DNA of 64,000 nucleotides from Methylophilaceae bacterium LSUCC0717 (GTDB lineage Bacteria; Pseudomonadota; Gammaproteobacteria; Burkholderiales; Methylophilaceae), in NCBI GenBank assembly GCA_024919195.1, contig CP103436.1:124001-188000 (forward strand). The letters are read 5' to 3'. Made by a program: the position numbers and the translations under genes. Under the pieces are notes generated by a model. The model was not told where the DNA came from, searched no databases, and worked only from the letters and a program-made list of their open reading frames with translations. Within the stretch, counting starts at the first letter, position 1, and the number at the start of each line of letters is the position of its first letter. Below, one piece after another: positions 44,786 to 54,816 of this stretch.

Positions 44786-46108
44786 TTGGAAAATATACAT
44801 CGGGTAGTGATTGTTGGTGGCGGTGCAGGTGGACTGGAGCTAGCAACAAAATTAGGCAATACCCTAGGCAAGAAAAAGGTTGCTGAAATTATATTAATTG
44901 ATGCCAAAAAAACTCATGTCTGGAAGCCATTGCTGCATGAGATTGCAGCTGGTAGTTTAAACCCTGACAAAGATGAACTGGAATACCTGGCTCAGGCGCA
45001 TTGGCATCATTTTAAATTTCGATATGGACGTGTTAATCAAGTAGACAGTAAGAACAAAACTGTATCAATTGAGCCAACCTATGATATCGATGGAACTGAA
45101 ATCATTCCTTTACGTAAAATTAAATATGACACCTTAGTCTTATCTGTTGGAAGTACAGTCAATGATTTTAATATCCCAGGCGCCAAAGAATTTGCAGTGG
45201 CCCTGGATACTCAAGATCAGGCTGAACGCTTTCATCAAAAATTACATAATTCAATTTTAAGAGCTCAAACCCAAAAAGGTTCGGTCCGGCCAGGTCAATT
45301 AGAGGTAGTGATTGTAGGTGGCGGAGCCACTGGGGTTGAGTTGGCTGCTGAGCTTCATAAAGCCACTCGTGAAATGACAGCTTACGGATTAGATCGAGTC
45401 AATCCTGACCGAGATATCAGTATTTACTTGGTTGAAGCAAGCAATCGATTACTTCCAGCTTTACCTCCAAAAATTAGTGCGTCTGTGGAATCCGAATTAC
45501 GCAAGCTCAATGTAAAACTATTTTTAGGGGAGCGTGTGACTAAGGTTACAAAAGATGGTATTGAAACTCAGTCTGGAAAAAAAATTCTTTCCTCGCTCGT
45601 GGTGTGGGCTGCAGGAATTAAGGCCCCAGAATTTTTATCTCAGATTAAGGGAATTGAGACAAATTCTATTCATCAGATCAAGGTGGAGTCGACATTGCAA
45701 AGTACATCAGATACTGATATTTTTGCATTTGGCGACTGCGCAGCATGTCCAGTTAAACCCGGTTCTGATTTACTAGTGCCTCCACGAGCACAGGCTGCAC
45801 ATCAACAAGCTTCTATGCTGTATAAATCTATTAAATCTAAGGTATTAAAACCCAACAAGGCATTACCCAAGTATGTTTACAAAGATTATGGCTCTTTAGT
45901 AAATTTAGGAAGATATTCAACCGTAGGTAATTTAATGGGCTCACTCCTTGGTGGGAGTATGTTTGTTGAAGGATTAATTGCTCGCCTAATGTATCTTATG
46001 CTATATCAGATGCATCTTTCAGCCTTACATGGGGTGGTGAGTGTTATCTTTAGGTTGTTAGGTAAGATTATTTCCAGAAGAACTGAGGCGAGAGTAAAAC
46101 TGCATTAA
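44786..46108 (+). CDS. ndh: Type II NADH:quinone dehydrogenase
   Basis: NDH-2 oxidises NADH without pumping protons. The 440 residues have two Rossmann motifs: VVIVGGGAGGLELA (FAD) near the N-terminus and EVVIVGGGATGVELAAEL (NADH) at about 175. TDTDIFAFGDCAACP is the conserved FAD-binding ending. A hydrophobic C-terminal segment (LIARLMYLMLYQMHLSALHG) anchors it. The start is TTG after AGAAGGA. It follows the lipoprotein cytochrome by 12 bases and converges on lplT with a two-base gap. Confidence 0.92.
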   Translation: MENIHRVVIVGGGAGGLELATKLGNTLGKKKVAEIILIDAKKTHVWKPLLHEIAAGSLNPDKDELEYLAQAHWHHFKFRYGRVNQVDSKNKTVSIEPTYDIDGTEIIPLRKIKYDTLVLSVGSTVNDFNIPGAKEFAVALDTQDQAERFHQKLHNSILRAQTQKGSVRPGQLEVVIVGGGATGVELAAELHKATREMTAYGLDRVNPDRDISIYLVEASNRLLPALPPKISASVESELRKLNVKLFLGERVTKVTKDGIETQSGKKILSSLVVWAAGIKAPEFLSQIKGIETNSIHQIKVESTLQSTSDTDIFAFGDCAACPVKPGSDLLVPPRAQAAHQQASMLYKSIKSKVLKPNKALPKYVYKDYGSLVNLGRYSTVGNLMGSLLGGSMFVEGLIARLMYLMLYQMHLSALHGVVSVIFRLLGKIISRRTEARVKLH

Positions 46109-46110
46109 GG

Positions 46111-47307
46111 CTATTTGCCAGCATCTTCATAATAAATCAAGGCAATGATCATGGTCAGGGCTACAAATAAACCAAAAATAAAAACAATCCCGTTAATGGG
46201 AAGTGAATGTTTGACCATAAATGTATAAGCACCACTCAGAATTAAGATTCCAAGGTTTTCACTAAAGTTTTGAACAGCAATGGAGTGTCCGGCTCCAATA
46301 ATTTTATGGCCTCGGTATTGTAATAAGGCATTCATCGGGACAATTAAGATTCCACTGAAAACACCAATTAAAAGTAGATTAATCGCTGCACTTTCCCATG
46401 TGCTGAGAAAAACCATTGCGCAGACTAAGACACCCATAAAAAAACCAATAATTAAAATATTTACTGCATCTTTCATTTTGATATATTTTGCAGCTATTAC
46501 CGATCCAATCGCTACCCCCAATGCCACCATCGCAGTGAGCATGGTAGCTTTATCTAAACCGAATGATAGAGCGAATGCTGCCCATGCGATCACCACCAAC
46601 CTTAAAGTTGCACCTGCACCCCAAAACAATGTGGTCACAACTAATGAAAGTTGACCGAGTGGGTCTGCCCATAATTTTTTCAAAGAGATAAAAAAGTCTT
46701 TTAGTAGGTAGATTGGGTTTTTAGTATTCAATTTATGATCAATAGGTACAAATGGAATATAACGATTACAGATTGCTGCAGCTAAATACAGAAAAGAGAT
46801 AATGATGATAGCAATCTGTGGTGAAAAATTAGCAAATATTCCACCGACAATAGCGCCTAAAATAATTGCAGCGACAGTTAATCCTTCAACCCATCCATTC
46901 GCTGCAACCAATTCTTTTGGCGGTAATAATTCAGTTAATATTCCATATTTAGCTGGTGAGTATGATGCTGCACCAATACCTACAATACCGTATGAATATA
47001 ATGGAGGAACTCCAGCTAACATCGCAAGGCTGCCAACCAGCTTAATGGCATTTGAAAAAAACATGACATTACTTTTAGGGAATGCATCTGCAATTGCTCC
47101 CACAAAGGGGGCTAAAAATATATAAGAAATGACAAAAAACTGCAGCAATAAAGGTTGATGCCATTCAGGTGCTTGCATATTTGCTAAAAGGGCAATGGCA
47201 GCGAACAAAAGAGCATTGTCAGCTAATGCTGATAAAAATTGAGCACTTAAAAAAAAGTAAAACCCTTTGCTATGAACAGATGATTGGTTAGAGAGCTTCT
47301 GCTGCAT
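46111..47307 (-). CDS. lplT: Lysophospholipid transporter LplT-like MFS protein
   Basis: A major facilitator superfamily protein of 398 residues with 11-12 hydrophobic segments. SAQFLSALADNALLFAAIALLA and GIVGIGAASYSPAKYGILTELLPP are typical of LplT, which flips lysophosphatidylethanolamine inward for reacylation. The usual partner aas is not seen in the window. It overlaps phoH by 20 bases, so the two are probably co-translated. Confidence 0.85.
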   Translation of the reverse strand: MQQKLSNQSSVHSKGFYFFLSAQFLSALADNALLFAAIALLANMQAPEWHQPLLLQFFVISYIFLAPFVGAIADAFPKSNVMFFSNAIKLVGSLAMLAGVPPLYSYGIVGIGAASYSPAKYGILTELLPPKELVAANGWVEGLTVAAIILGAIVGGIFANFSPQIAIIIISFLYLAAAICNRYIPFVPIDHKLNTKNPIYLLKDFFISLKKLWADPLGQLSLVVTTLFWGAGATLRLVVIAWAAFALSFGLDKATMLTAMVALGVAIGSVIAAKYIKMKDAVNILIIGFFMGVLVCAMVFLSTWESAAINLLLIGVFSGILIVPMNALLQYRGHKIIGAGHSIAVQNFSENLGILILSGAYTFMVKHSLPINGIVFIFGLFVALTMIIALIYYEDAGK

Positions 47308-48670
47308 AATCTGCTAAACGTGAACGTTCACCCCTTTGTAAGGTGACATGTCCGTTGTGTTGCCAGCCTTTAAATCGATCCACAACGAAAGTTAATCCTG
47401 AGCTGCCTTCTGTTAAATAGGGCGTATCAATCTGCGCAATGTTACCTAAACAAACTACTTTCGTTCCAGGTCCGGCTCGAGTAATAAGAGTTTTCATCTG
47501 CTTCGGGGTGAGGTTTTGGGCTTCATCGATAATTAAGAATTTTTTAAGGAAAGTACGTCCTCGCATAAAATTTAAAGATTTCACCTTAATTCTAGACTTA
47601 ATTAAATCTTGTGTCGCTGCTCTGCCCCAGTCGCCAGCTGTTTCATCAGATTTATTTAGAACATCCAAATTATCCTCTAACGCTCCCATCCAAGGATTCA
47701 TTTTTTCTTCTTCAGTTCCTGGTAAAAAACCAATATCTTCACCTACAGATACCGTCACTCGAGTCATAATGATTTCCGAGTACAGTTTAAGATCCAAGGT
47801 TTGTTGTAAGGCCGCAGCAAGAGTTAGTAGTGTTTTACCAGTTCCCGCCTGACCTAGCAGGGTAACAAAGTCAACATTAGGATCCATCAGGAGGTTAAGC
47901 GCAAAGTTTTGTTCTTTATTACGGGCATTGATACCCCAAACATTGAATTTAGAATTCGAGTAATCTTGAACAATCTCTAACGTCGCTGTATTTTTTTGCA
48001 CCTTACGAACAATGGCATGAAACGGCTTATCGAACTCATAATAAACAAATTCATTTTGCACAAAATCTTTACATTGCGGGCCAGTTAGTTTGTAAAACAT
48101 TCTTCCTTCCTCTTGCCAAGATTCCATGTTTTTACTGTGTTTTTCCCAAAAATTTTCTGGTAATTCAGTAATTCCGGAATGAAGTAATTCGGTGTCCTCA
48201 AGCACCTTATCGTTAAAATAATCTTCGGCCGAAATAGATAAAGCACGCGCTTTAATACGAATGTTAATGTCTTTTGAAACAAGAATAACTTCCCTCTTAA
48301 AGTATTCTGTTTTAAGGAAATGGACGACTCCAAGAATCTGATTATCTGCCTTACTTCCAGCTAACATAGGAAGCTCATAATCAATCGGCTGGGTTTGTAA
48401 AAATAAACGACCAGAATTTTTACTGAATTTATCTAAGATGCACCCCTGATCAAGGTTGGTTTCTGTATCAGCGATAATTTCTTCAATAAAACGACTGGTC
48501 TGCCTTGCATTTCTAGCGACTTCAGACCCTCCTTTTTTAATATTATCAAGCTCTTCTAGAGTCACCATTGGCAGGTAGATATCATGTTCTTCAAAGCGAT
48601 ATAAACAGCTAGGATCATGCAGCAATACATTTGTGTCTAGCACAAAGAGTTTTGTTTTTTTATTTACCAT
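47288..48670 (-). CDS. PIN domain / PhoH-like ATPase
   Basis: The 460-residue protein combines an N-terminal PIN ribonuclease domain (LFVLDTNVLLHDPSCL, Asp12) with a C-terminal PhoH ATPase domain: Walker A LLGQAGTGKTLLTLA at about 250 and Walker B KFLIIDEAQNLTP at about 385. Such PhoH2-type proteins act on RNA as helicase/nucleases in studied cases. It overlaps lplT and is 13 bases downstream of bcp. Confidence 0.9.
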   Translation of the reverse strand: MVNKKTKLFVLDTNVLLHDPSCLYRFEEHDIYLPMVTLEELDNIKKGGSEVARNARQTSRFIEEIIADTETNLDQGCILDKFSKNSGRLFLQTQPIDYELPMLAGSKADNQILGVVHFLKTEYFKREVILVSKDINIRIKARALSISAEDYFNDKVLEDTELLHSGITELPENFWEKHSKNMESWQEEGRMFYKLTGPQCKDFVQNEFVYYEFDKPFHAIVRKVQKNTATLEIVQDYSNSKFNVWGINARNKEQNFALNLLMDPNVDFVTLLGQAGTGKTLLTLAAALQQTLDLKLYSEIIMTRVTVSVGEDIGFLPGTEEEKMNPWMGALEDNLDVLNKSDETAGDWGRAATQDLIKSRIKVKSLNFMRGRTFLKKFLIIDEAQNLTPKQMKTLITRAGPGTKVVCLGNIAQIDTPYLTEGSSGLTFVVDRFKGWQHNGHVTLQRGERSRLADYAAEAL

Positions 48671-48683
48671 AGATTTATATTTC

Positions 48684-49127
48684 TCAAGAACTTAGAAATT
48701 CAAGGACTTCATCAACATGACCATTTACTTTTACTCCGCGCCATTCTTTAATGATTTGGCCATCTTCATCAATAACAAACGTACTTCTCTCAATGCCTCT
48801 GACTTGTTTACCATACATATTTTTCATCTTAATAACGTCAAATAAATTACAAGCAATCTCATCGGGGTCTGAAAGCAATTCAAAATCAAAGTCGTATTTC
48901 TTTTTGAAATTTTCGTGAGATTTTAAGCTATCTCTCGAAATTCCAAACACTTCGCAATTTTTGGCTTTAAATTCTGGCAACTTGATGGAAAAATCAATTC
49001 CCTCATTGGTACATCCTGGAGTTGAATCTTTTGGATAAAAATAAATGACTAATTTTTTTCCTGAAAAGTTATTTAATTCAAAATTGAGATTATTGGTGCC
49101 TTGAAGCGAGAAGTTTTTTAATTTCAT
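48684..49127 (-). CDS. bcp: Thioredoxin-dependent peroxiredoxin (BCP/PrxQ)
   Basis: A 147-residue peroxidase. The peroxidatic Cys39 is in KDSTPGCTNE. The resolving Cys five residues later, present in E. coli BCP, is absent (Ile44 here), so it is either a 1-Cys type or uses Cys58 or Cys93. SDPDEIACNLFDV and RSTFVIDEDGQI are family features. trxA at 61888 could be the reductant, though unlinked. Confidence 0.9.
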   Translation of the reverse strand: MKLKNFSLQGTNNLNFELNNFSGKKLVIYFYPKDSTPGCTNEGIDFSIKLPEFKAKNCEVFGISRDSLKSHENFKKKYDFDFELLSDPDEIACNLFDVIKMKNMYGKQVRGIERSTFVIDEDGQIIKEWRGVKVNGHVDEVLEFLSS

Positions 49128-49174
49128 TTGTTTATTTTACCTAAAAATTGCTACAAGTTTATGACAATCAAACT

Positions 49175-49849
49175 TTACTCAAGTTTAAAAGATATTGGCA
49201 CTAATACGGTGAAATTTTTTAGTCTTAATTCTTCTGGCGGATGAGGAAATGGTGATGCTCTTTTCACCATATCGATCGCCTCATTATTAAGTATCTTATA
49301 TCGTGACTCCTCAAGAATATCTGCTTTTACAAGATTACCTTGAGGATCGATTTCGATATTTAATAACACCTCACCTTGCCATTGACGCATCTGAGCAATT
49401 TTAGGATATTTTTTTTGTTTTGCAATAGCCCTGGTCAATTGGTTTGTATAGCTGTCGGTCACTTTTTTTACAACTTCCGGAGAAGGTTGTGGTGGAATAT
49501 ATTCTTGTACCTCCTCTATAGGAGCAGTCTCCTCTGGCTCAATGAATTCTGTTATCTCTTCGACAACAGGCTCTGGTAATTCCTCAATAACTTCTTCTTG
49601 AATAGGGGCTATCTCTTTCACAGGCTCTGGTTTTTTTTCAGGTTTCGGTGGATCAATTTTCTTAGGTTGCTCGATAATTTTTGGTGGTTCAGGTTGAGTT
49701 AAATCAATTTCAACATTTAAGATCTCTGGGACAACAATATCGTCAAGTTGCATTTGAGGAATAATGACCAGTAAAGAGGCATGCAGTAACAGAGACAAGA
49801 TTACTGTCTCTAGAAACTTTACTTCGTATTTTTGTGTTGAGGGCATCAT
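49175..49849 (-). CDS. tonB: TonB-like energy transducer
   Basis: The 224-residue protein has one N-terminal membrane helix (about 12-32), a Pro/Glu/Lys-rich periplasmic spacer (PEPPKIIEQPKKIDPPKPEK), and a C-terminal TonB domain (YPKIAQMRQWQGEVLLNIEIDPQGNL, in part). It transmits the proton force to outer-membrane receptors; in a methylotroph with XoxF one receptor might import lanthanides, but no such receptor is in the window. exbB/exbD are not adjacent. Confidence 0.9.
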   Translation of the reverse strand: MMPSTQKYEVKFLETVILSLLLHASLLVIIPQMQLDDIVVPEILNVEIDLTQPEPPKIIEQPKKIDPPKPEKKPEPVKEIAPIQEEVIEELPEPVVEEITEFIEPEETAPIEEVQEYIPPQPSPEVVKKVTDSYTNQLTRAIAKQKKYPKIAQMRQWQGEVLLNIEIDPQGNLVKADILEESRYKILNNEAIDMVKRASPFPHPPEELRLKNFTVLVPISFKLE

Positions 49850-49884
49850 AGAACGGTCAATTATAATATTTTTTGGTAAATTCT

Positions 49885-51159
49885 CTAAATTAAACCATCA
49901 AAAAGTATGACTTTGACGCTGGTGTTTTTTTCTAAAACTTCCTCTTTTTCAGCCATGAAAATAAAACAATTTGCATCAGACATTGATTTCAACATACCAG
50001 AGCCTTGCTGAGTCAATGGTTTTACATAATAACCTTTCACTGTTTTTTCCAAATGAGCACGAATAAATTCAGTTCGACCTTTTTTTCGAATGATTTTTTG
50101 TCCTAATTTCGCTTCAAGAGTTGGGGTTGGTTCAAACCGTGAATTACCCATCATGAGTTTGATGCTTGGTTTGACAAATTGAAGGAAGGTTACGGCAGCA
50201 GAAACCGGGTTTCCGGGCAATCCAAAATAAAAAGATTTTTTAATCTTACCAAAAGCCATCGGCCTACCAGGTTTAATGGACATTTTCCAAAAAAGGACCT
50301 TTCCTATGTTTGATAGAACTTCTTTCATGTAATCAGCTTCACCCACTGATACTCCACCGGTTGTAATAATTAAATCATTCTCTTCGGAGGCTTTTTTAAG
50401 TTGTTTTTCCAGCTTGGATTTATTATCTGATAGGTTTCCATAATCATTGAAATGAAGATTCATTTTGTGAATGAATGATCTAATCAGATAACGATTGCTA
50501 TCATAAACCTGACCAGGCTTAATTTTCTCCCCGAGTTGAACAACTTCATCTCCAGTACTAAAGAAACCAATTTTTAAATGCTCAAATACCTTTATTTGAG
50601 AAATTCCTAAAGAGGCTAATAGGCCAATATGTAGGGGATTTATGTATGTTCCTTTTTTTAAGGCAATTTCATTTTTTGATATGTCTTCACCAGTTTTGCG
50701 AATGTTCGCCCCCTTTTTTGGCTGAAAATCAAAACAGATAAAATCATTATCAATCTTTACTAGCTCTTGAGGTATGACGGTATCGAATCCTTTTGGGATC
50801 ATTCCACCAGTCATAATTTTAAAACAGACGTTACTTGTCTTACTAGAGTCGACTGGATGACCAGCTAATATTTTGCCAAACAACTTAACTTGATTATTAT
50901 TTTTTTTTAGTGATTGATGTCGAAAAACATAACCATCCATTGCCGAATTATCATAATTTGGAACATTTATGGATGACTTCACATCTGTGGCTAAAATATG
51001 CCCTTCTGCATCTTCAATAGAAATTTTTTTAGTTTTTTTGATAGGTTGAATGAGCTGCTCAAGATAAAGAATAGCTTTGTCATAGCTTAGAGAGTTGGGA
51101 TCATACTCAGATAAACATCCCTTGTCTTCATACAGGTCTTTTAAGTTAATTTTTTTCAT
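49885..51159 (-). CDS. moeA: Molybdopterin molybdenumtransferase MoeA
   Basis: MoeA inserts molybdate into adenylated molybdopterin. The 424 residues include EDAEGHILATDVKSSINVPNYDNSAMDGY near the N-terminus, the catalytic region TGGVSVGEADYMKEV and GLPGNPVSAAVTFLQFV. It overlaps mobA by 14 bases, and mobA follows moaA with no gap, so moaA-mobA-moeA is one operon facing away from the molybdenum enzyme operon fds. Confidence 0.94.
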   Translation of the reverse strand: MKKINLKDLYEDKGCLSEYDPNSLSYDKAILYLEQLIQPIKKTKKISIEDAEGHILATDVKSSINVPNYDNSAMDGYVFRHQSLKKNNNQVKLFGKILAGHPVDSSKTSNVCFKIMTGGMIPKGFDTVIPQELVKIDNDFICFDFQPKKGANIRKTGEDISKNEIALKKGTYINPLHIGLLASLGISQIKVFEHLKIGFFSTGDEVVQLGEKIKPGQVYDSNRYLIRSFIHKMNLHFNDYGNLSDNKSKLEKQLKKASEENDLIITTGGVSVGEADYMKEVLSNIGKVLFWKMSIKPGRPMAFGKIKKSFYFGLPGNPVSAAVTFLQFVKPSIKLMMGNSRFEPTPTLEAKLGQKIIRKKGRTEFIRAHLEKTVKGYYVKPLTQQGSGMLKSMSDANCFIFMAEKEEVLEKNTSVKVILFDGLI

Positions 51160-51712
51160 ATTTTTTTAAATCGTCATGTGAATTAATATTGGTAAAAGAT
51201 TTTTCATCAACAAATGGGGTAGATGAGTAGCCAACATGCTCAATGAATTGGATAAAACCCCTTTGCCCCGTTTCTAAAAATTGATCCAAAAGAGGCAGTA
51301 TGGATTGATTCATTAATCCCAGAGTAGGATGCAATCTGTCATTGACTGATGGAACGATAATTGGCTTGTCTGTATTAATCGCTGTAGATATCAGTTTTTC
51401 TGTCAAATCAAGAGGAATAAAAGGGGTGTCACATGGAGCAATTTGTAACCATTGGCAATTAATTTGTCTTAAACCGGCTTGAAGGCCTGCGAGCGGACCT
51501 TGGTAATTTGATATTTCATCTTCAATCATTTCTGTTTTTAAATTAAGACTAGGTATTTGGCGATTACTGTTAATAAAAACATTGTCGACTTGAGTTTGAA
51601 GGCGCTCAAACACATGATTAATTAATGGCTGTCCTAAAAAATTAATCGAGGCTTTAAATTGCCCCATCCTGGATGATTGCCCTCCAGCAATAATTAGACC
51701 ATCAACTCTCAA
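51146..51712 (-). CDS. mobA: Molybdenum cofactor guanylyltransferase MobA
   Basis: MobA attaches GMP to molybdopterin, giving the guanine dinucleotide form that the formate dehydrogenase needs. The 188 residues start with GLIIAGGQSSRMGQFKASIN, the GTP-binding motif of this nucleotidyltransferase fold, and have the metal-binding Asp in IAPCDTPFIP. It sits directly between moaA and moeA. Confidence 0.92.
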   Translation of the reverse strand: MRVDGLIIAGGQSSRMGQFKASINFLGQPLINHVFERLQTQVDNVFINSNRQIPSLNLKTEMIEDEISNYQGPLAGLQAGLRQINCQWLQIAPCDTPFIPLDLTEKLISTAINTDKPIIVPSVNDRLHPTLGLMNQSILPLLDQFLETGQRGFIQFIEHVGYSSTPFVDEKSFTNINSHDDLKKYEKN

Positions 51713-52684
51713 TTATCCTCCTGTGTGGGACATGAATCTAATCACATTGGTTTTATTTTCTAGATTAAATTCATGAGACTTAGGTTTGCTTGATAAAGAG
51801 TCAATAATTAATCTTTCAACGGCATGGTCTGTATCATGAGCTCTCAAAGGCTCAATCAAATTCACTTTTTCATCATGACCTAAACACAAATGCAGATATC
51901 CATCGGCACTCACTCTCACTCTGTTGCATGAATCGCAAAAATTATGACTATGAGGAGAAATAAATCCTACAAAAGAATTGCTGCCTTTAATTTTCCAATA
52001 CACTGCTGGGCCGCCAGTTCTTTTATTGTTTTCTTCCAGAACATATTTTTTTTCTATGATTTTTTTTGCCTCGTTGCTGTTGATGAAACTTGTGGAGCGA
52101 TCATAGCCAATCTCACCCAAAGGCATCTGTTCAATAAAACTGATATTAAAATTTTGCTCTACTGCGTAAGAGACTAAATCAATAATCTCATGATCATTAA
52201 TATTTTTCATCAAAACCGTATTCAATTTTATTCGGAAGTATTCCTTTGCAACTTCAAGGTTAGCAAGCACTTCATTTAAATTACCAATCCTGGTAATTTT
52301 TTTGAAATTTTCAGAACACAAACTATCCAAACTGACATTGATGCGTTTAATTTTTGATTGTTTAAGCACGTCAAGTTTTTGATCAAGCTGGGATCCGTTG
52401 GTCGTTAAGGTAAGCTCTTTAAGTTTTTTATTGTGGCTTAGCTTATCGATTAATTCGCTCACCCCTCTCCTGACAAGGGGCTCTCCACCAGTGAGTCTTA
52501 TTTTCTCAACACCTAAATTAATGAAAATATTCGCGAGTCGATTCATCTCTTCAATCGTCAACATTTGATGTTTTGGCATGAACTCAATATCTTCACTCAT
52601 GCAATATTGACATCGAAAGTCACAGCGATCCGTCACCGATAACCTTAAATAATTTATTTTTCGCTTAAAAGGGTCTTGTAACAT
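51713..52684 (-). CDS. moaA: GTP 3',8-cyclase MoaA
   Basis: MoaA is a radical SAM enzyme that starts molybdopterin synthesis from GTP. The 323 residues have the N-terminal cluster motif CDFRCQYCM, a C-terminal second cluster (FCDSCNRVRV and LHLCLG), and the conserved C-terminal Gly-Gly (HTGG) needed for activity. It is divergent from fdsG across 96 bases. moaC, moaD, moaE are not in the window. Confidence 0.95.
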   Translation of the reverse strand: MLQDPFKRKINYLRLSVTDRCDFRCQYCMSEDIEFMPKHQMLTIEEMNRLANIFINLGVEKIRLTGGEPLVRRGVSELIDKLSHNKKLKELTLTTNGSQLDQKLDVLKQSKIKRINVSLDSLCSENFKKITRIGNLNEVLANLEVAKEYFRIKLNTVLMKNINDHEIIDLVSYAVEQNFNISFIEQMPLGEIGYDRSTSFINSNEAKKIIEKKYVLEENNKRTGGPAVYWKIKGSNSFVGFISPHSHNFCDSCNRVRVSADGYLHLCLGHDEKVNLIEPLRAHDTDHAVERLIIDSLSSKPKSHEFNLENKTNVIRFMSHTGG

Positions 52685-52740
52685 GCAAATAAGGCGTATC
52701 TTTAATGATTTCTATTATTAAAAAAAATTCTACTATCCAG

Positions 52741-52746
52741 TATAAT
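52741..52746 (+). promoter_or_regulatory. Candidate -10 box of the fds operon
   Basis: A perfect TATAAT lies 35 bases before the fdsG start in the 96-base gap to moaA. A -35 is not convincing. No molybdenum-cofactor riboswitch core was recognised in this gap. Confidence 0.35.
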
Positions 52747-52780
52747 AGGGGTATTCTGAAGGTCAACTGATTTAAACCAA

Positions 52781-53233
52781 ATGGATAAAAATAAAATACA
52801 ACATCATATAGAGAAATATAAATCTTTACCGGGCGGGTTACTCCCCCTAATGCATGCCATTCAGGATGAGTTGGGCTACATTCCCGAGGAAACCTACCCA
52901 CTCATTTCGCAAGAGATGAGTTTGTCCGTGGCAGAGATTCATGGATTTGTTAGTTTCTATCATCATTTTCGAACCAAAAAGACAGGTAAAAATATTATCC
53001 AGGTGTGTCGTGCAGAGTCCTGCCAAGCAATGAATTCCAAATCAATCGAAATTTATTTAAAGGATAAATTAGGTATTGATTATCATGAAATGACTGAGGA
53101 TCAAAAATTTAGTTTAGAGCCAGTGTATTGTCTGGGAAATTGCGCATGTTCCCCATCAATTATGATTAATGATGATGTTTACGGTAGAGTGGATAAAGAG
53201 AAAATTGATAAATTGATCAAGGATATTGAATAA
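52781..53233 (+). CDS. fdsG: NAD-dependent formate dehydrogenase gamma subunit
   Basis: A NuoE-like subunit of 150 residues with a [2Fe-2S] site: Cys residues in CRAESCQAM and [11 protein letters not shown]. The N-terminal [19 protein letters not shown] is typical of FdsG/NuoE. It is the first gene of the fdsG-B-A-C-D operon and abuts fdsB with no gap. It passes electrons between the molybdenum and flavin subunits. Confidence 0.92.
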   Translation: MDKNKIQHHIEKYKSLPGGLLPLMHAIQDELGYIPEETYPLISQEMSLSVAEIHGFVSFYHHFRTKKTGKNIIQVCRAESCQAMNSKSIEIYLKDKLGIDYHEMTEDQKFSLEPVYCLGNCACSPSIMINDDVYGRVDKEKIDKLIKDIE

Positions 53234-54787
53234 ATGACTATTAAAATTTATGTCCCTATAGATTCTACAGCTCAGTCGCTTGGAGCTAATGAAGTAGCAA
53301 TTGCAATTGAATTGGAAGCTCAAAAAAGAAATCTTGAAATTGAGTTGGTTAGAAATGGTTCAAGAGGATTGTTTTGGTTAGAACCCTTGGTGGAAGTGCT
53401 CCATAACGGTGATCGTGTGGCATATGGCCCGATTAATGAAGGTGATGTTAAAAGCCTGTTTGACTCTAAATTTTACGAGGGTGGGAAACATGACAAATAC
53501 CTTGGCAAAACCGACGAGATTGTTTGGTTAAAAAATCAAGAAAGACTCACATTTGCCAGAGTAGGTATTACGGACCCTCTTTCACTAGACGATTATTTGG
53601 ATCATCAGGGTTTTGAAGGATTAAAAAAAGCTATTAATTTAGAACCACAAAATATTGTTGATGAAGTTAAGGATTCAGGATTACGAGGAAGAGGTGGTGC
53701 AGCCTTTCCAACAGGAATTAAGTGGCAAACAGTTTTAGATACTGAATCGACGCAAAAATACATTGTGTGTAATGCAGATGAAGGAGATTCAGGAACGTAT
53801 TCTGATCGTATGATCATGGAAAACGATCCTTTTGTGTTAATCGAGGGAATGATCATTGCAGGGTTGGCGGTTAATGCAGACCACGGTTATATTTATTTAA
53901 GATCTGAATATCCTCACGCACTCGATGTATTAAATCAAGCCATTAAGATTGTGGAAGACAACAATTACCTTGGTAAAAACATATTAAATTCGAATAAAAA
54001 TTTTACTCTAGAAGTAAGGCGAGCTGCAGGAGCCTATATTTGTGGTGAAGAAACGTCACTGCTTGAAAGTTTAGAGGGAAAACGTGGTTTGGTAAGATAT
54101 AAACCACCTCTGCCAGCTATTGAAGGTTTATTTGGGAAGCCAACAGTCGTTAACAATGTGATCTCATTAGCCACCATTCCTATTATCCTATCTAAAGGCG
54201 CGCAGTACTACGCAGATTTTGGTGTCGGAAGATCAAAGGGTACATTACCAATTCAACTAGCTGGAAACCTTAAACAAACAGGATTAATCGAAAAAGCTTT
54301 TGGAATAACATTAAGAGAGCTGCTGTATGATTTTGGTGGAGGCTCAGCAACGGGTAAGAAGATCAAAGCTGTTCAAGTTGGAGGTCCGCTTGGAGCATTT
54401 ATCTCTGAGGAAAATTTTGATATCGAATTAGATTATGAAGCTTATTCAAAATTAAATGCGGTTGTTGGTCACGGAGGTATCGTGGCATTTGATGAGGATG
54501 TCAATATGGCTGAAATGGCAAGATATTCATTTGAGTTTTGTGCAATAGAATCATGTGGTAAATGTACTCCATGTAGGATTGGATCAACTCGCGGCATGGA
54601 AGTAATCGATAAGATCGTAGCCAAAGATGAGCAGCCGAAAAATGTAGCATTGTTAGAAAATTTATGCGACACCATGGTTAATGGTTCACTATGTGCAATG
54701 GGAGGGATGACGCCCTTTCCAGTCATGAGTGCACTGAAGTATTTCCCCAATGATTTTGGGGTTGAATCTAAGCCATCAGAGACATAA
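53234..54787 (+). CDS. fdsB: NAD-dependent formate dehydrogenase beta subunit
   Basis: A NuoF-like flavoprotein of 517 residues that reduces NAD+. It has an N-terminal thioredoxin-like domain (about 1-100; without the usual iron-sulfur Cys), a FMN/NAD domain (GLRGRGGAAFPTGIKW and CNADEGDSGTYSDR) and a C-terminal [4Fe-4S] motif ESCGKCTPCRIGS. It lies between fdsG and fdsA. Confidence 0.93.
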   Translation: MTIKIYVPIDSTAQSLGANEVAIAIELEAQKRNLEIELVRNGSRGLFWLEPLVEVLHNGDRVAYGPINEGDVKSLFDSKFYEGGKHDKYLGKTDEIVWLKNQERLTFARVGITDPLSLDDYLDHQGFEGLKKAINLEPQNIVDEVKDSGLRGRGGAAFPTGIKWQTVLDTESTQKYIVCNADEGDSGTYSDRMIMENDPFVLIEGMIIAGLAVNADHGYIYLRSEYPHALDVLNQAIKIVEDNNYLGKNILNSNKNFTLEVRRAAGAYICGEETSLLESLEGKRGLVRYKPPLPAIEGLFGKPTVVNNVISLATIPIILSKGAQYYADFGVGRSKGTLPIQLAGNLKQTGLIEKAFGITLRELLYDFGGGSATGKKIKAVQVGGPLGAFISEENFDIELDYEAYSKLNAVVGHGGIVAFDEDVNMAEMARYSFEFCAIESCGKCTPCRIGSTRGMEVIDKIVAKDEQPKNVALLENLCDTMVNGSLCAMGGMTPFPVMSALKYFPNDFGVESKPSET

Positions 54788-54816
54788 AATAGAATTAATG
54801 ATAAAAAGGTTTCACT

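Noticed and set aside
46280-47125. Plus-strand open frames antisense to lplT
   Set aside because: The minus strand encodes a recognisable membrane transporter across the region; the antisense frames have no ribosome binding sites or motifs.
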